Shown one piece after another: positions 7,860 to 15,437 of a DNA stretch of 24,349 bases. The DNA is from JAYZBC01 sp036339375. GTDB lineage: Bacteria; Pseudomonadota; Alphaproteobacteria; MPNO01; UBA2964. The translations under genes were made by a program, and so were the position numbers. The stretch is taken from NCBI GenBank assembly GCA_036339375.1, contig JAYZBC010000073.1, positions 1 through 24,349 on the forward strand, written 5' to 3'. Position 1 is the stretch's first letter. Every line of letters starts with the position of its first letter. The notes under the pieces were generated by a model. The model made no database searches. It worked only from the letters and a program-made list of their open reading frames with translations, and was not told the DNA's origin.

Positions 7860-8969
7860 ATGATTGATTTCTTTTTCCCTACAGAAGGTATGGGCTCACA
7901 AACACTTAGAACGGTCGCTGAAGCACAATATGGCGGTGGGGATGTTTTTGAAATTGCACGGGTTTGTCGAAATCTTGATCCAAATGACAAGGATGGGTTT
8001 GAGCGCGCGTGGATAGAAAAGGCTGAGGAAACCGAGGAACTCGCCCGCAGAGCTGAAAGCGCTGGTCACACTCGAACAGCTATGAAGTATTTTTATTCAG
8101 CCAATCAATATTGGCGCATGTCGGATGTTTTGCTAACCATCGAAAGAAATGATGACAAAGCCGAACGTTTTAAAAAATCTCAGGAGTGTTTTCAGGCTGG
8201 AGCTAAATACAATAATCCAAAAATCGAAGTTATTTCAGTTCCCTGCGGGGATGATGTCTATGAGGGATATTTTTGTCATCCTCGCGAACCCAAAACCGAC
8301 AAATGGCCAGCGGTGTTATTTCTTGGTGGTGCTGACGCATTCGCGGAGGAAATTTATTTCGGCGGAAGTGAAGTGTGCGAACGTGGTTACGCAATGTTGT
8401 TAGTTGATACACCCGGCCGAGGCTCTTCTATGTACGTCAAAAATATTAAAACCCGTCCAGATTACGAAGTTCCAGGTAAAGCCTGTTTTGATTATTTGTT
8501 TTCCCGTCCAGAAATCGATCCTGAACGCGTTGCTTTAATGGGAATCTCGATGGCTGGATATTATGCGCCGCGGGTTGCAGCGTATGAAGAACGGATAAAG
8601 GCGCTGATAGCTTGGTGCGGGTGTTATTCAATACTTGATGATCTTTATCTTCATTATAAACCCCTTCAAGCAACCTGTCAGAGGTTGCTCGGGGGCGTAA
8701 CTGATGAAGAAGCAAAGATTCTGCTTAAAGATTTTACCATGGAAGGTATTGCTCAAAATATCAGAGTGCCAACCATTATGACCCATGGTTCTGCGGACAA
8801 GTTAATGGATGTAGAGGGTGCTAGGCGTTTGTTCGGAGAAATAGGATCTAAAGATAAAACCCTACATATTTTTGATGACCCAAAAGTTGGTGGGACTGTT
8901 CATTGTGCACACGATTGTTGGGTTCACCAGATGCCTATGTTTATGGATTGGTTGGAGGATCACGTTTGA
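7860..8969 (+). CDS. Alpha/beta hydrolase with N-terminal helical region, 2,6-dihydroxypseudooxynicotine hydrolase-like
   Basis: A hydrolase of about 369 residues whose first 120 residues are largely helical (TPR-like charged and aromatic stretches such as AMKYFYSANQYWRMSDVL). A catalytic core follows. This layout matches the C-C bond hydrolase of nicotine catabolism and FrsA-like esterases. The core shows VDTPGRGSS, a nucleophile elbow GISMAGYYAPR (Ser230), MTHGSADKLMDV (Asp313) and a His in GTVHCAHDCW (His348). I start it at ATG 7860, with GAGGT three bases upstream, rather than at a TTG four codons earlier. Members of this group cleave beta-diketone or vinylogous C-C bonds, or esters, of ring-derived substrates. 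It closes the plus-strand run behind the MFS gene, which makes it a candidate to process that transporter's cargo. Family assignment is good; the reaction is uncertain. Confidence 0.85.
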   Translation: MIDFFFPTEGMGSQTLRTVAEAQYGGGDVFEIARVCRNLDPNDKDGFERAWIEKAEETEELARRAESAGHTRTAMKYFYSANQYWRMSDVLLTIERNDDKAERFKKSQECFQAGAKYNNPKIEVISVPCGDDVYEGYFCHPREPKTDKWPAVLFLGGADAFAEEIYFGGSEVCERGYAMLLVDTPGRGSSMYVKNIKTRPDYEVPGKACFDYLFSRPEIDPERVALMGISMAGYYAPRVAAYEERIKALIAWCGCYSILDDLYLHYKPLQATCQRLLGGVTDEEAKILLKDFTMEGIAQNIRVPTIMTHGSADKLMDVEGARRLFGEIGSKDKTLHIFDDPKVGGTVHCAHDCWVHQMPMFMDWLEDHV

Positions 8970-9033
8970 ATTTTCGATCATAGATCCAATTTCAATTTAT
9001 TGTCCTTCAACTCGGCCTCTTATTGGTTCTTGT

Positions 9034-10596
9034 TTAATCGTTTAATACATACTCCCCTCCCTCTATTCGCGATAGCTGGTTTTGTTGGCGAATTTCATCA
9101 AGGGCAAGGACGACTTCACGGCCATCACGTGTGTTTATTGCTGCCATTAATTGCTGAAAAGATTTAGGACCATCCTCTAAAGCAGAGCGAACATTTTCAA
9201 AACGCGGTCCCTTTATGTCGGGCGCTGTTGGGACAGAAAATTCGATAGAATTTCTTTTGTTGATATCAATGGTTAAATCAAAACCTGCTTTAGACCCAAC
9301 CTTAGCGCCGTAGAGTGAAGGATCCAAAGGCAGGGTACGCATACCACCTTGGATGATTAGGTCCCTATCTGGCTGAAATCTGGTGGCTAAAGCCCAATCC
9401 AGCTGGTCACTGTCAAAAACGTTTATGTCATCATTTACGACAAATACATTTTTAACATTTCCAAGGCATCCAAATGCCGCTGCAATGGCATTGCGGGCCT
9501 CTCCGGGAACTCGTGGTCGAATGGAAATTCGTAAATTAAACATACCCGCACCCGCAGATGTAGCATTAACAGCGACAGGTTCTCGTACTGCTGTCATGAG
9601 AGCCCTCCAAACGACCACTTCAGTTTTTAATGTGTTTAATACGGCGGTATCAGTGCATCCGATGTGTGGCCCACTGATGGTAGAGGTTTGAAAAAGGGCG
9701 TCTGTACGCATTGTGATTGCAGTCAAATGAAATACCGGATTTTTTTTCATCACTCCATAATAACCAGCAAATTCACCAAACGGCCCCTCGTCTTCAATGT
9801 AACCTTTTTCGTCCAAATAACCCTCAATAACCATCTCAGCATCGGAGGGAACCAAAATTTCATTGCTCACACTTTTAACCAGGTTTAGGGGTGTGGCACG
9901 GAGTGAAGCCAAAAGGTCTGTTTCGTCCATGGGAATGCGCATTGTTGCAGCAACATGATCAATTGGATGTGCGCCGAGTACGAAGCTAATGGGGAGTGTT
10001 TCACCCCGTCTTACCGAAGCCTCATAAATTGCTCGCAAATCACTTGGTGCGTTTAAATCAACTCCTGCCTCTCTACGACCCCGTAACATCATACGTCTAC
10101 ACCCTAAATTCGTCAGACCAGTTTCTGGGTTAATTGTGAAATCAAGTGTAGAGGAAAGATAAGGTCCGCCATCTTTTCCATGCTGAAAGGGAACCGGAAG
10201 ACGCGTAAAATCAGCGTCCTGTCCTTGCCAAACAATTTCCTGAACTGATGCGTCAGAACGACTAACAATGTGAGTAGGTTGTTTGATATTAATTCGGTAT
10301 AGAATTTCTGATAAAAGGTCTTTTTCCTCTGTTTGAAAAGCAAGAGCAAGCCGGGACCGGCTTGCCATAACATTCCCAATAATTTCTGTTTTTTCTGGAC
10401 CAACCTTGTTGAACAAAACAGCTTTCAAATTTCCGTCCAAGGTAGACGTTAAATCTGCAAGAGCAACTGCATGATCAATAATGTCAAGGTGACCTGCTTT
10501 TGCCAACAATCCAACAAAACTACGAAGGCGGAAGGGGTCATCTTCAAAATTTGGTATGTTTTCCTTTTCGACTTTGTTTTCGGGTGCAGAAACCAT
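9034..10596 (-). CDS. UbiD-family prenyl-FMN-dependent (de)carboxylase
   Basis: A 520-residue UbiD-family protein, expected to use prenylated FMN to decarboxylate an aromatic or alpha,beta-unsaturated acid reversibly. The catalytic R-E-E set lines up with Fdc1/UbiD by spacing: Asn163 and Arg168 in TNLGCRRMM, Glu270 and Glu275 in EDEGPFGEFAGYYG. The third Fdc1-type metal ligand, a His about 23 residues after the Asn, appears to be Asp186 (APSDLRAI) here; the alignment is by eye. The C-terminal half holds the oligomerisation domain with VFVVNDDINVFD and WALATRFQPDRDL. AGGA precedes the ATG. The gene stands alone and faces away from the VOC operon across a 351-bp gap. No UbiX prenyltransferase lies in the window, so the cofactor must come from elsewhere. 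It could be the entry decarboxylase of the neighbouring pathway. Confidence 0.92.
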   Translation of the reverse strand: MVSAPENKVEKENIPNFEDDPFRLRSFVGLLAKAGHLDIIDHAVALADLTSTLDGNLKAVLFNKVGPEKTEIIGNVMASRSRLALAFQTEEKDLLSEILYRINIKQPTHIVSRSDASVQEIVWQGQDADFTRLPVPFQHGKDGGPYLSSTLDFTINPETGLTNLGCRRMMLRGRREAGVDLNAPSDLRAIYEASVRRGETLPISFVLGAHPIDHVAATMRIPMDETDLLASLRATPLNLVKSVSNEILVPSDAEMVIEGYLDEKGYIEDEGPFGEFAGYYGVMKKNPVFHLTAITMRTDALFQTSTISGPHIGCTDTAVLNTLKTEVVVWRALMTAVREPVAVNATSAGAGMFNLRISIRPRVPGEARNAIAAAFGCLGNVKNVFVVNDDINVFDSDQLDWALATRFQPDRDLIIQGGMRTLPLDPSLYGAKVGSKAGFDLTIDINKRNSIEFSVPTAPDIKGPRFENVRSALEDGPKSFQQLMAAINTRDGREVVLALDEIRQQNQLSRIEGGEYVLND

Positions 10597-10947
10597 ATCT
10601 TTTTCCTAAGTTTCAAGCTTTTGTTAAAATTTTATATTAACGATAATCAAATAAGGCTATTTCAGGCCATTAACCGTGGCTAACAAAACTTATAAATGTT
10701 CAACAATCAAAAGAAGGATTATCAGGCTAATCAAAAAGCTATGGCAAGGTGCCCATAAAAAAATCTCAATTAAAGGGACGTTATTGTGTGGTTCTGAAAA
10801 GCTGAAAATGGATTTAGTGCCCGCATTTTGGACCTAGAAAAATCCTAGAACGGTTTCGAATAATGCCTAATTCCAGCCTACATTTAATTTCATTGAGGAC
10901 TGTGATACGGTCAACCCACAAATCTTTTTGGGGAGTTTTGTAAAAAA
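10597..10947. promoter_or_regulatory. Divergent control region between ubiD-type gene and VOC operon
   Basis: A 351-bp AT-rich gap, the only one above 300 bp in the window; no credible coding frame is seen. It must hold promoters for both flanking units. Visible structure: a 7-bp direct repeat CCTAGAA at 10833-10839 and 10844-10850 (period 11, one helical turn); a tandem CTGAAAA at 10794-10800 and 10802-10808; and an imperfect inverted repeat TATGGC/GCCCATA at 10740-10757. GGGGAG at 10930-10935 is the probable SD of the first VOC gene, 12 bases from its ATG. No convincing -35/-10 pair was found on either strand. Confidence 0.5.
10833..10850 (+). repeat. Phased direct repeat, candidate operator
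   Basis: Two exact copies of CCTAGAA separated by AAAT give an 11-bp period, about one turn of the helix, about 100 bp upstream of the first VOC start. Each copy contains CTAG, which is generally rare in proteobacterial DNA. A regulator-binding role is inference; no regulator gene is in the window. Confidence 0.35.
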
Positions 10948-11742
10948 ATGTTTGCCCGGTTGAACCACATTGCAATCACTACTGATCATTATGCGATTAA
11001 TGCCAAATTTTATGAGGCGTTATTTGGTCTTCGAACCGCAAAAAAACCCCGTCCCGCTCGTGCTGTAGTCGTTAGTGACGGCCATGTTGGGATGAATATT
11101 ATACCACGGAGGGAGGGACGCACCGCAGGTTTAGACCATTTCGGGATGGAGGTAGAGGATATTGAAGAAGCACGCTCTCGAGTGTCAAAGTTTGACCCTT
11201 CCATAAAGTTACTCAAAAGGCCTCCTATTCGGCCCTTTGCAGCATTTAGTGCCCATGATCCAGATACAAATATTTTTGATCTTTCCGAAAAGAAAATGCA
11301 AAAAGACATTTACTCAGAAGCGGCAGAAGACACGTTACGTCATTTCAGTCACTTTGCTTTGCGCACACGGCATGCGGAACTTTGTGCTGAATTTTACACG
11401 GAAGTTTTTGAACTCAATCTGTTAAATAAAAAACAAAACGATCCTAATTTCTATTTATCAGATGGCCGCATGACTTTGGCTATACTCCAGTGGAATATAG
11501 ACGACTATTTTGGCATGGACCCGCAACGGTTAGGGCCTGATCACATAGGATTTTCGGTTGAAAGTATAGACAAGCTCAAACTAGACTTAGAAGATCTTAC
11601 GGGTCAGAACCCACTAATGCGCTCAAGGCCATTGGGATTTGGTGATGAGGGTAAAGCAAGATTAAATCTTTTTAAAAAATGTCCCCTCGGCAGTTATCAC
11701 CTGACAGATATTGAGGGTGTCTATATCGCTGTTTCAGAATAG
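10948..11742 (+). CDS. Two-domain VOC-family protein, candidate extradiol dioxygenase (paralogue 1)
   Basis: A 264-residue protein made of two vicinal-oxygen-chelate modules (about residues 1-115 and 130-264), the layout of type I extradiol dioxygenases. The N-terminal module keeps a possible 2-His-1-carboxylate site: His7 (LNHIAI), His64 (GLDHFGM) and Asp111 (NIFDLSE), with spacing like that of known extradiol enzymes. In the C-terminal module the two His positions are kept (His135 in FSHFALRT, His199 in GPDHIGF), but the carboxylate position is Ala261 (YIAVSE). It is first in a five-gene operon and is followed after 21 bp by a paralogue. Ring cleavage of a catecholic product is the favoured role because a C-C hydrolase follows; glyoxalase or epimerase chemistry remains possible. 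Confidence 0.87.
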   Translation: MFARLNHIAITTDHYAINAKFYEALFGLRTAKKPRPARAVVVSDGHVGMNIIPRREGRTAGLDHFGMEVEDIEEARSRVSKFDPSIKLLKRPPIRPFAAFSAHDPDTNIFDLSEKKMQKDIYSEAAEDTLRHFSHFALRTRHAELCAEFYTEVFELNLLNKKQNDPNFYLSDGRMTLAILQWNIDDYFGMDPQRLGPDHIGFSVESIDKLKLDLEDLTGQNPLMRSRPLGFGDEGKARLNLFKKCPLGSYHLTDIEGVYIAVSE

Positions 11743-11763
11743 CCAAAACTTTGGGAGGTAAGG

Positions 11764-12567
11764 ATGTTTGCGAACATTAATCACATGGCAATTATCAGCA
11801 ACCAGTATCCATTTCTACAAAAATTTTACCAATCTGTATTTGGATTTAAGACATCAGGCCGCAATGATTTTGAAAGCGCTTCGGTAGTTGGTGATGGAAA
11901 CGTCGGTATGAATATTATTCCTCGCCGTGATGGTTATATCGGTGGCCTGGATCATTTTGGCATGGTTGTGGATAGCATTGACGAAGTCCAGCAGCGAATG
12001 CAAAATTCCCACAAAGGCGCTGGTGTAGTGAAACGTCCGGCCATAAGACCGTTTGCTGCTTATAGCGGACATGATCCTGATGGTAATGTTTTTGACCTTG
12101 CCGAAAAAAATAGCAAAAATTTGCGTGATGTTTACACAGAGGATGTCGGTGAACACGAATGTACATTCAACCGTTACGCGGTTCGCACACCTAATGCAGA
12201 AAAATGTGCGGAGTTTTATTCAGACGTTTTTGAACTAAAACTGAGTAATCGCAAAGAGGGTGACCCAAACTACCACCTCACCGATGGTACGGTAACACTT
12301 TCAGTGATGCCTTGGAGTGTTGAACTATTTGCAGGTATGTCGATAAAGCGGCCCGGTCCTGATCATATTGGTATTAAGGTTAAAAACCTTGAAGCCTTCA
12401 AGGCGGAAGAAAAAAGAATTAGCGATAAAAACACTTTTCTTGCCCCCCGCGTGCTTGGAGGCAGCCCAGAATCTGAAGTCAGACGTCAGGTCTTCGCAAA
12501 CGCTGCACTGGGCACTTATCAAATGGCTGATCCGGATGGGAACTGGATTGATATAACCGACGAATAG
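11764..12567 (+). CDS. Two-domain VOC-family protein, candidate extradiol dioxygenase (paralogue 2)
   Basis: A 267-residue paralogue of the preceding gene; over the first 112 residues 58 are identical in an ungapped hand alignment. The N-terminal module has the same ligand set: His7, His64 and Asp111 (HDPDGNVFDL). In the C-terminal module the first His position is Arg137 (FNRYAVRT), while His201 (GPDHIGI) and Asp263 (DPDGNWIDI) are kept, the opposite pattern to paralogue 1. The pair could therefore form a heteromer or act on successive substrates. GGGAGG at 11753-11758 gives a strong SD. The spacing (21 bp before, 9 bp after) points to one transcript with both neighbours. Divergence at about half identity implies an old, maintained duplication. 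Confidence 0.87.
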   Translation: MFANINHMAIISNQYPFLQKFYQSVFGFKTSGRNDFESASVVGDGNVGMNIIPRRDGYIGGLDHFGMVVDSIDEVQQRMQNSHKGAGVVKRPAIRPFAAYSGHDPDGNVFDLAEKNSKNLRDVYTEDVGEHECTFNRYAVRTPNAEKCAEFYSDVFELKLSNRKEGDPNYHLTDGTVTLSVMPWSVELFAGMSIKRPGPDHIGIKVKNLEAFKAEEKRISDKNTFLAPRVLGGSPESEVRRQVFANAALGTYQMADPDGNWIDITDE

Positions 12568-12576
12568 GATGGTTTT

Positions 12577-13434
12577 ATGAATTCAGGAGGCGTGGAATTA
12601 CAAAACCATTTTTTCAAGTATCAAGGGCTCAGGCTTCGTTACGTGGAAGAAGGTGTCGGTCCAGCGGTTATTATGCTGCACGGAGCATCTCTTGGATCTT
12701 CGGCTGACGTATTTTTACGAAATTTGCCGCTTTTTGCAGCAAAAGGCTATCGTGCCATTGCATATGACCAGCCTGGGTTTGGTCTTAGTGAAAACCCAAC
12801 AAATTTTGGACTAGAATTTCGCCAAAATTCCATACTCGGTTTAATGGAAGAACTTCATTTAGAAAAGGCAACATTGGTAGGTCATTCACAAGCAGGAAAT
12901 TTTGCTTTTAATTTGGGTTTTCAACAACCAAAACGGATAAACTATGTTGTGATTTTAGGAACAGGGACGTTGCTACCCCCACTGCCCGACAGGGAGGGTG
13001 CCAAAAAGACCCCCGCTGAAGGACGGGACGGCACACCTCAGGAACCTGACATCGATGCAACGCGCAAGCTTCTTGCAAGTAATCTTTTTCACCAAGAACT
13101 TATTACAAATGAAGAATTGGCTTTACGCCACAACAGGAGTATTGGCAAAAATTTTCAGGCATTTTTAGAACGGAGGAGGGTGCCAAGAAAAATAAAAAAG
13201 GCTTTAGACCCACCTTGGAAAAAATTGGCTGTTTCTCCTGTTCCTGTTCTCTTGATTTACGGCAAAGAAGATCGAGCCAATGCTTTTAAACGCGCTACGT
13301 TATTGAAAAAACAATATCCAAGTTTAAGTTTGCATATTGTCGAAAATTGCAAACATCTTGTTCCTTGGGATGCTGCTGAACGTTGGGTTAATTTAGCGGC
13401 GGACTTTTTCCAAAACAGCGACCGAAAGGATTGA
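12577..13434 (+). CDS. Alpha/beta hydrolase, meta-cleavage-product-hydrolase type
   Basis: A 285-residue alpha/beta hydrolase with an intact triad: Ser104 in VGHSQAGNF, Asp232 in IYGKEDRANA and His260 in NCKHLVPW. The oxyanion-hole strand VIMLHGASLGSS and the following AYDQPGFGLSENP are those of the BphD/XylF-like C-C hydrolases that split ring-cleavage products. A cap region with a polar insertion (about residues 133-165, rich in Pro, Lys and Asp) separates the core halves. AGGA overlapping the stop of the second VOC gene lies seven bases before the ATG, and the next gene follows after 7 bp. Its place immediately after two candidate ring-cleavage enzymes supports a meta-cleavage-product hydrolase role; a plain esterase is the alternative. 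Confidence 0.87.
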   Translation: MNSGGVELQNHFFKYQGLRLRYVEEGVGPAVIMLHGASLGSSADVFLRNLPLFAAKGYRAIAYDQPGFGLSENPTNFGLEFRQNSILGLMEELHLEKATLVGHSQAGNFAFNLGFQQPKRINYVVILGTGTLLPPLPDREGAKKTPAEGRDGTPQEPDIDATRKLLASNLFHQELITNEELALRHNRSIGKNFQAFLERRRVPRKIKKALDPPWKKLAVSPVPVLLIYGKEDRANAFKRATLLKKQYPSLSLHIVENCKHLVPWDAAERWVNLAADFFQNSDRKD

Positions 13435-13441
13435 AAAATTT

Positions 13442-14161
13442 ATGCCAGAAGTTGCCTCTCTTAGACGGGACCTTGTAACGGCCAACCGAATTCTCTCACA
13501 CCAAGGTGTCGTTGATGGTTTTGGCCATGTTAGCGTTCGTCATCCTGATGATCCCAAAAAATTCTTATTGGCGCGTTCACGAAGTCCCGAACTTGTAACT
13601 AACGGCGATATCAGAGAATTTGGTCTTGATGGAGAAATGATAAATTCAGATGGCTCTACTGCCTACCTGGAAAGGTTTATCCACGCGGCCATTTATCATA
13701 GGCGACCAGACATTAATGGTGTCGTTCATAGTCATTCTGAGGCTTTGCTTCCCTACGGGATAACATCCGTTCCTCTGCGCCCTGTATTTCACAATGCGGC
13801 ACGAATTGGAAAAACGGTGCCTGTATGGGACATTCGGGATAATTTTGGTGATACAGATTTATTAGTCGTTAATTTGGAACAGGGTCACGACTTGGCCAAA
13901 AAGTTAGGAAATAATCGACTTGTTTTAATGCGTGGCCACGGTTTAACAGCCGCAGCAGAAACGCTTTACACGGCAGTAACAACCGCAATTTACGCTGTTG
14001 TTAATGCGCGCGTACAAACCACTGCTTTGCAAATGGGTGAGGTAAACTATTTGTCGGCCGGGGAAATTGAGTGCGCCTTAGAAAAGGCAGCTGCTAGCGC
14101 AATCGGCCATCGTCGAATTTGGGAATACCTTAGCAAACGTGCTGGTTGCGAGGACCTCTAA
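13442..14161 (+). CDS. Class II aldolase/adducin-family protein, candidate aromatic decarboxylase or aldolase
   Basis: A 239-residue class II aldolase/adducin domain protein. By spacing it lines up with L-fuculose-phosphate aldolase: Glu77 as the acid/base, and the metal ligands His96 and His98 (VVHSHSE) and His166 (LMRGHGL). The family also includes 3,4-dihydroxyphthalate decarboxylases of phthalate pathways, which is attractive here because the flanking genes encode a monooxygenase and ring-cleavage enzymes. Phosphate-binding residues of sugar aldolases are not obvious to me, which fits an aromatic or aliphatic acid substrate. It starts 7 bp after the hydrolase stop and ends 10 bp before the monooxygenase ATG, so it is within the operon. 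Family confidence is high; decarboxylase versus retro-aldolase of the final pathway intermediate is open. Confidence 0.9.
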   Translation: MPEVASLRRDLVTANRILSHQGVVDGFGHVSVRHPDDPKKFLLARSRSPELVTNGDIREFGLDGEMINSDGSTAYLERFIHAAIYHRRPDINGVVHSHSEALLPYGITSVPLRPVFHNAARIGKTVPVWDIRDNFGDTDLLVVNLEQGHDLAKKLGNNRLVLMRGHGLTAAAETLYTAVTTAIYAVVNARVQTTALQMGEVNYLSAGEIECALEKAAASAIGHRRIWEYLSKRAGCEDL

Positions 14162-14171
14162 CATTCCCGAG

Positions 14172-15362
14172 ATGCCAAAAATTTTAATTGCAGGAGCAGG
14201 CATTGGAGGACTGACTGCGGCCCTTGCACTTTTGAAAGAAGGCATTGATGTAAGTGTTTTTGAACAGGCATCCGAATTAGGAGAAATTGGTGCTGGTTTT
14301 CAAATGAGTGCCAATGGCACCCGTGTACTCTCAAAACTGGGACTAGCTGAAGCTATGGAATCGATAGCATGGCAACCCGACGGCAAAGAAATTCGAATTT
14401 GGAATACCGGGCAAACTTGGAAGTTATTTGATTTAGGTGCAGAATCTGTTGAGCGGTACGGGTTTCCTTACCTTATGTTTCATAGGGCGGATTTACACCG
14501 TCTTTTGGTCGATGCTGTGCGGGCAGAAAAGCCCGATGCTATTCATTTGGACTCATTTTGTACACGATGTGATCAAAATAAGGATGAAGTCCTTCTCCAT
14601 TTTGCTAATAAAGAGAATGCTGTTGGTAGTGCACTAATTGGCGCGGATGGAACACACTCAAAAATTCGGCAATCTCTTTATGGCGCAGAAAATAAAGAGT
14701 TTTCAGGCCTAATCGCATGGCGTGGAATTATTGATGTAAATGACTTACCGGATAGCACGCTAAGGTCGGTTGGGACAAATTGGGTAGGGCCTGGAGGGCA
14801 TGTTGTACATTACTGTGTGCGGAATGGAGAGTTACTTAATTTTGTTGGTATAAAGGAGCGCAGTGACTGGAAGGTGGAATCATGGACTGCGCGGGGTACC
14901 CGGGAGGAATGTCTAGCAGACTTTAGGGGTTGGCACGACATTATCCAGACTATGATAAGGAATATCCACATACCTTATAAATGGGCGTTAATGCGCCGAG
15001 CCCCAATGAAACGTTGGACAAAAGGGCGAATAACACTACTTGGTGACGCCTGTCATACGATGGTGCCAATGTTGGCACAAGGTGCAGTTATGGCGATTGA
15101 AGACGGTATGGTTTTAGCCCGTTGTGTAAAATCATTTGGAACAAATATAAAAGATGCCCTTAAAAGATATGAAACACTGAGAATGGAACGCACTGCAAAA
15201 GCGATAAATGGTTCAAACGAAAATTCAGATAGGTTCCACAATTCTCAATTAGGTGACCCTAAAGTAGCAGAAAAATATGTAAATACAGAGTGGAAACCTG
15301 ATCAAGTAAGGGAACGCTATGATTGGCTATTTACATACGATGCAACATCAGTAGAAATTTAA
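14172..15362 (+). CDS. Class A FAD-dependent aromatic monooxygenase (salicylate/3-hydroxybenzoate hydroxylase-like)
   Basis: A 396-residue single-component flavin hydroxylase that would use NAD(P)H and O2 to hydroxylate a phenolic acid. The three signatures are present: the N-terminal dinucleotide motif GAGIGG (residues 8-13), the DG motif IGADGTHSKIR, and the GD motif LLGDACHTMVPMLAQGA followed by AIEDG. The C-terminal WLFTYDA is typical of salicylate 1-hydroxylase and 3-hydroxybenzoate 6-hydroxylase relatives. I chose ATG 14172 because the FAD-binding strand begins directly after it; an in-frame GTG at 14139 would overlap the aldolase gene. No strong SD is present, so coupling to the upstream gene is likely. 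It is the last clear member of the five-gene operon and supplies the ring-activating step. Confidence 0.92.
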   Translation: MPKILIAGAGIGGLTAALALLKEGIDVSVFEQASELGEIGAGFQMSANGTRVLSKLGLAEAMESIAWQPDGKEIRIWNTGQTWKLFDLGAESVERYGFPYLMFHRADLHRLLVDAVRAEKPDAIHLDSFCTRCDQNKDEVLLHFANKENAVGSALIGADGTHSKIRQSLYGAENKEFSGLIAWRGIIDVNDLPDSTLRSVGTNWVGPGGHVVHYCVRNGELLNFVGIKERSDWKVESWTARGTREECLADFRGWHDIIQTMIRNIHIPYKWALMRRAPMKRWTKGRITLLGDACHTMVPMLAQGAVMAIEDGMVLARCVKSFGTNIKDALKRYETLRMERTAKAINGSNENSDRFHNSQLGDPKVAEKYVNTEWKPDQVRERYDWLFTYDATSVEI

Positions 15363-15381
15363 TAGGATTGTCATTAATTCT

Positions 15382-15400
15382 GATTTTTTATGTAAAAATC
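15382..15400 (+). terminator. AT-rich hairpin after the catabolic operon
   Basis: A perfect inverted repeat, GATTTTT / AAAAATC with a 5-base loop (TATGT), begins 19 bases after the monooxygenase stop. It is nearly all A-T and is followed by GTTTCATTTTAA rather than a clean T-run, so it is at best a weak terminator or attenuation point. Confidence 0.3.
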
Positions 15401-15437
15401 GTTTCATTTTAACCGACATTTTTTGAGAAATTTTGTC

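Noticed and set aside
11854..12166. Two minus-strand frames opposite the second VOC gene
   Set aside because: Antisense shadows of a strongly supported gene, with no SD or family similarity.
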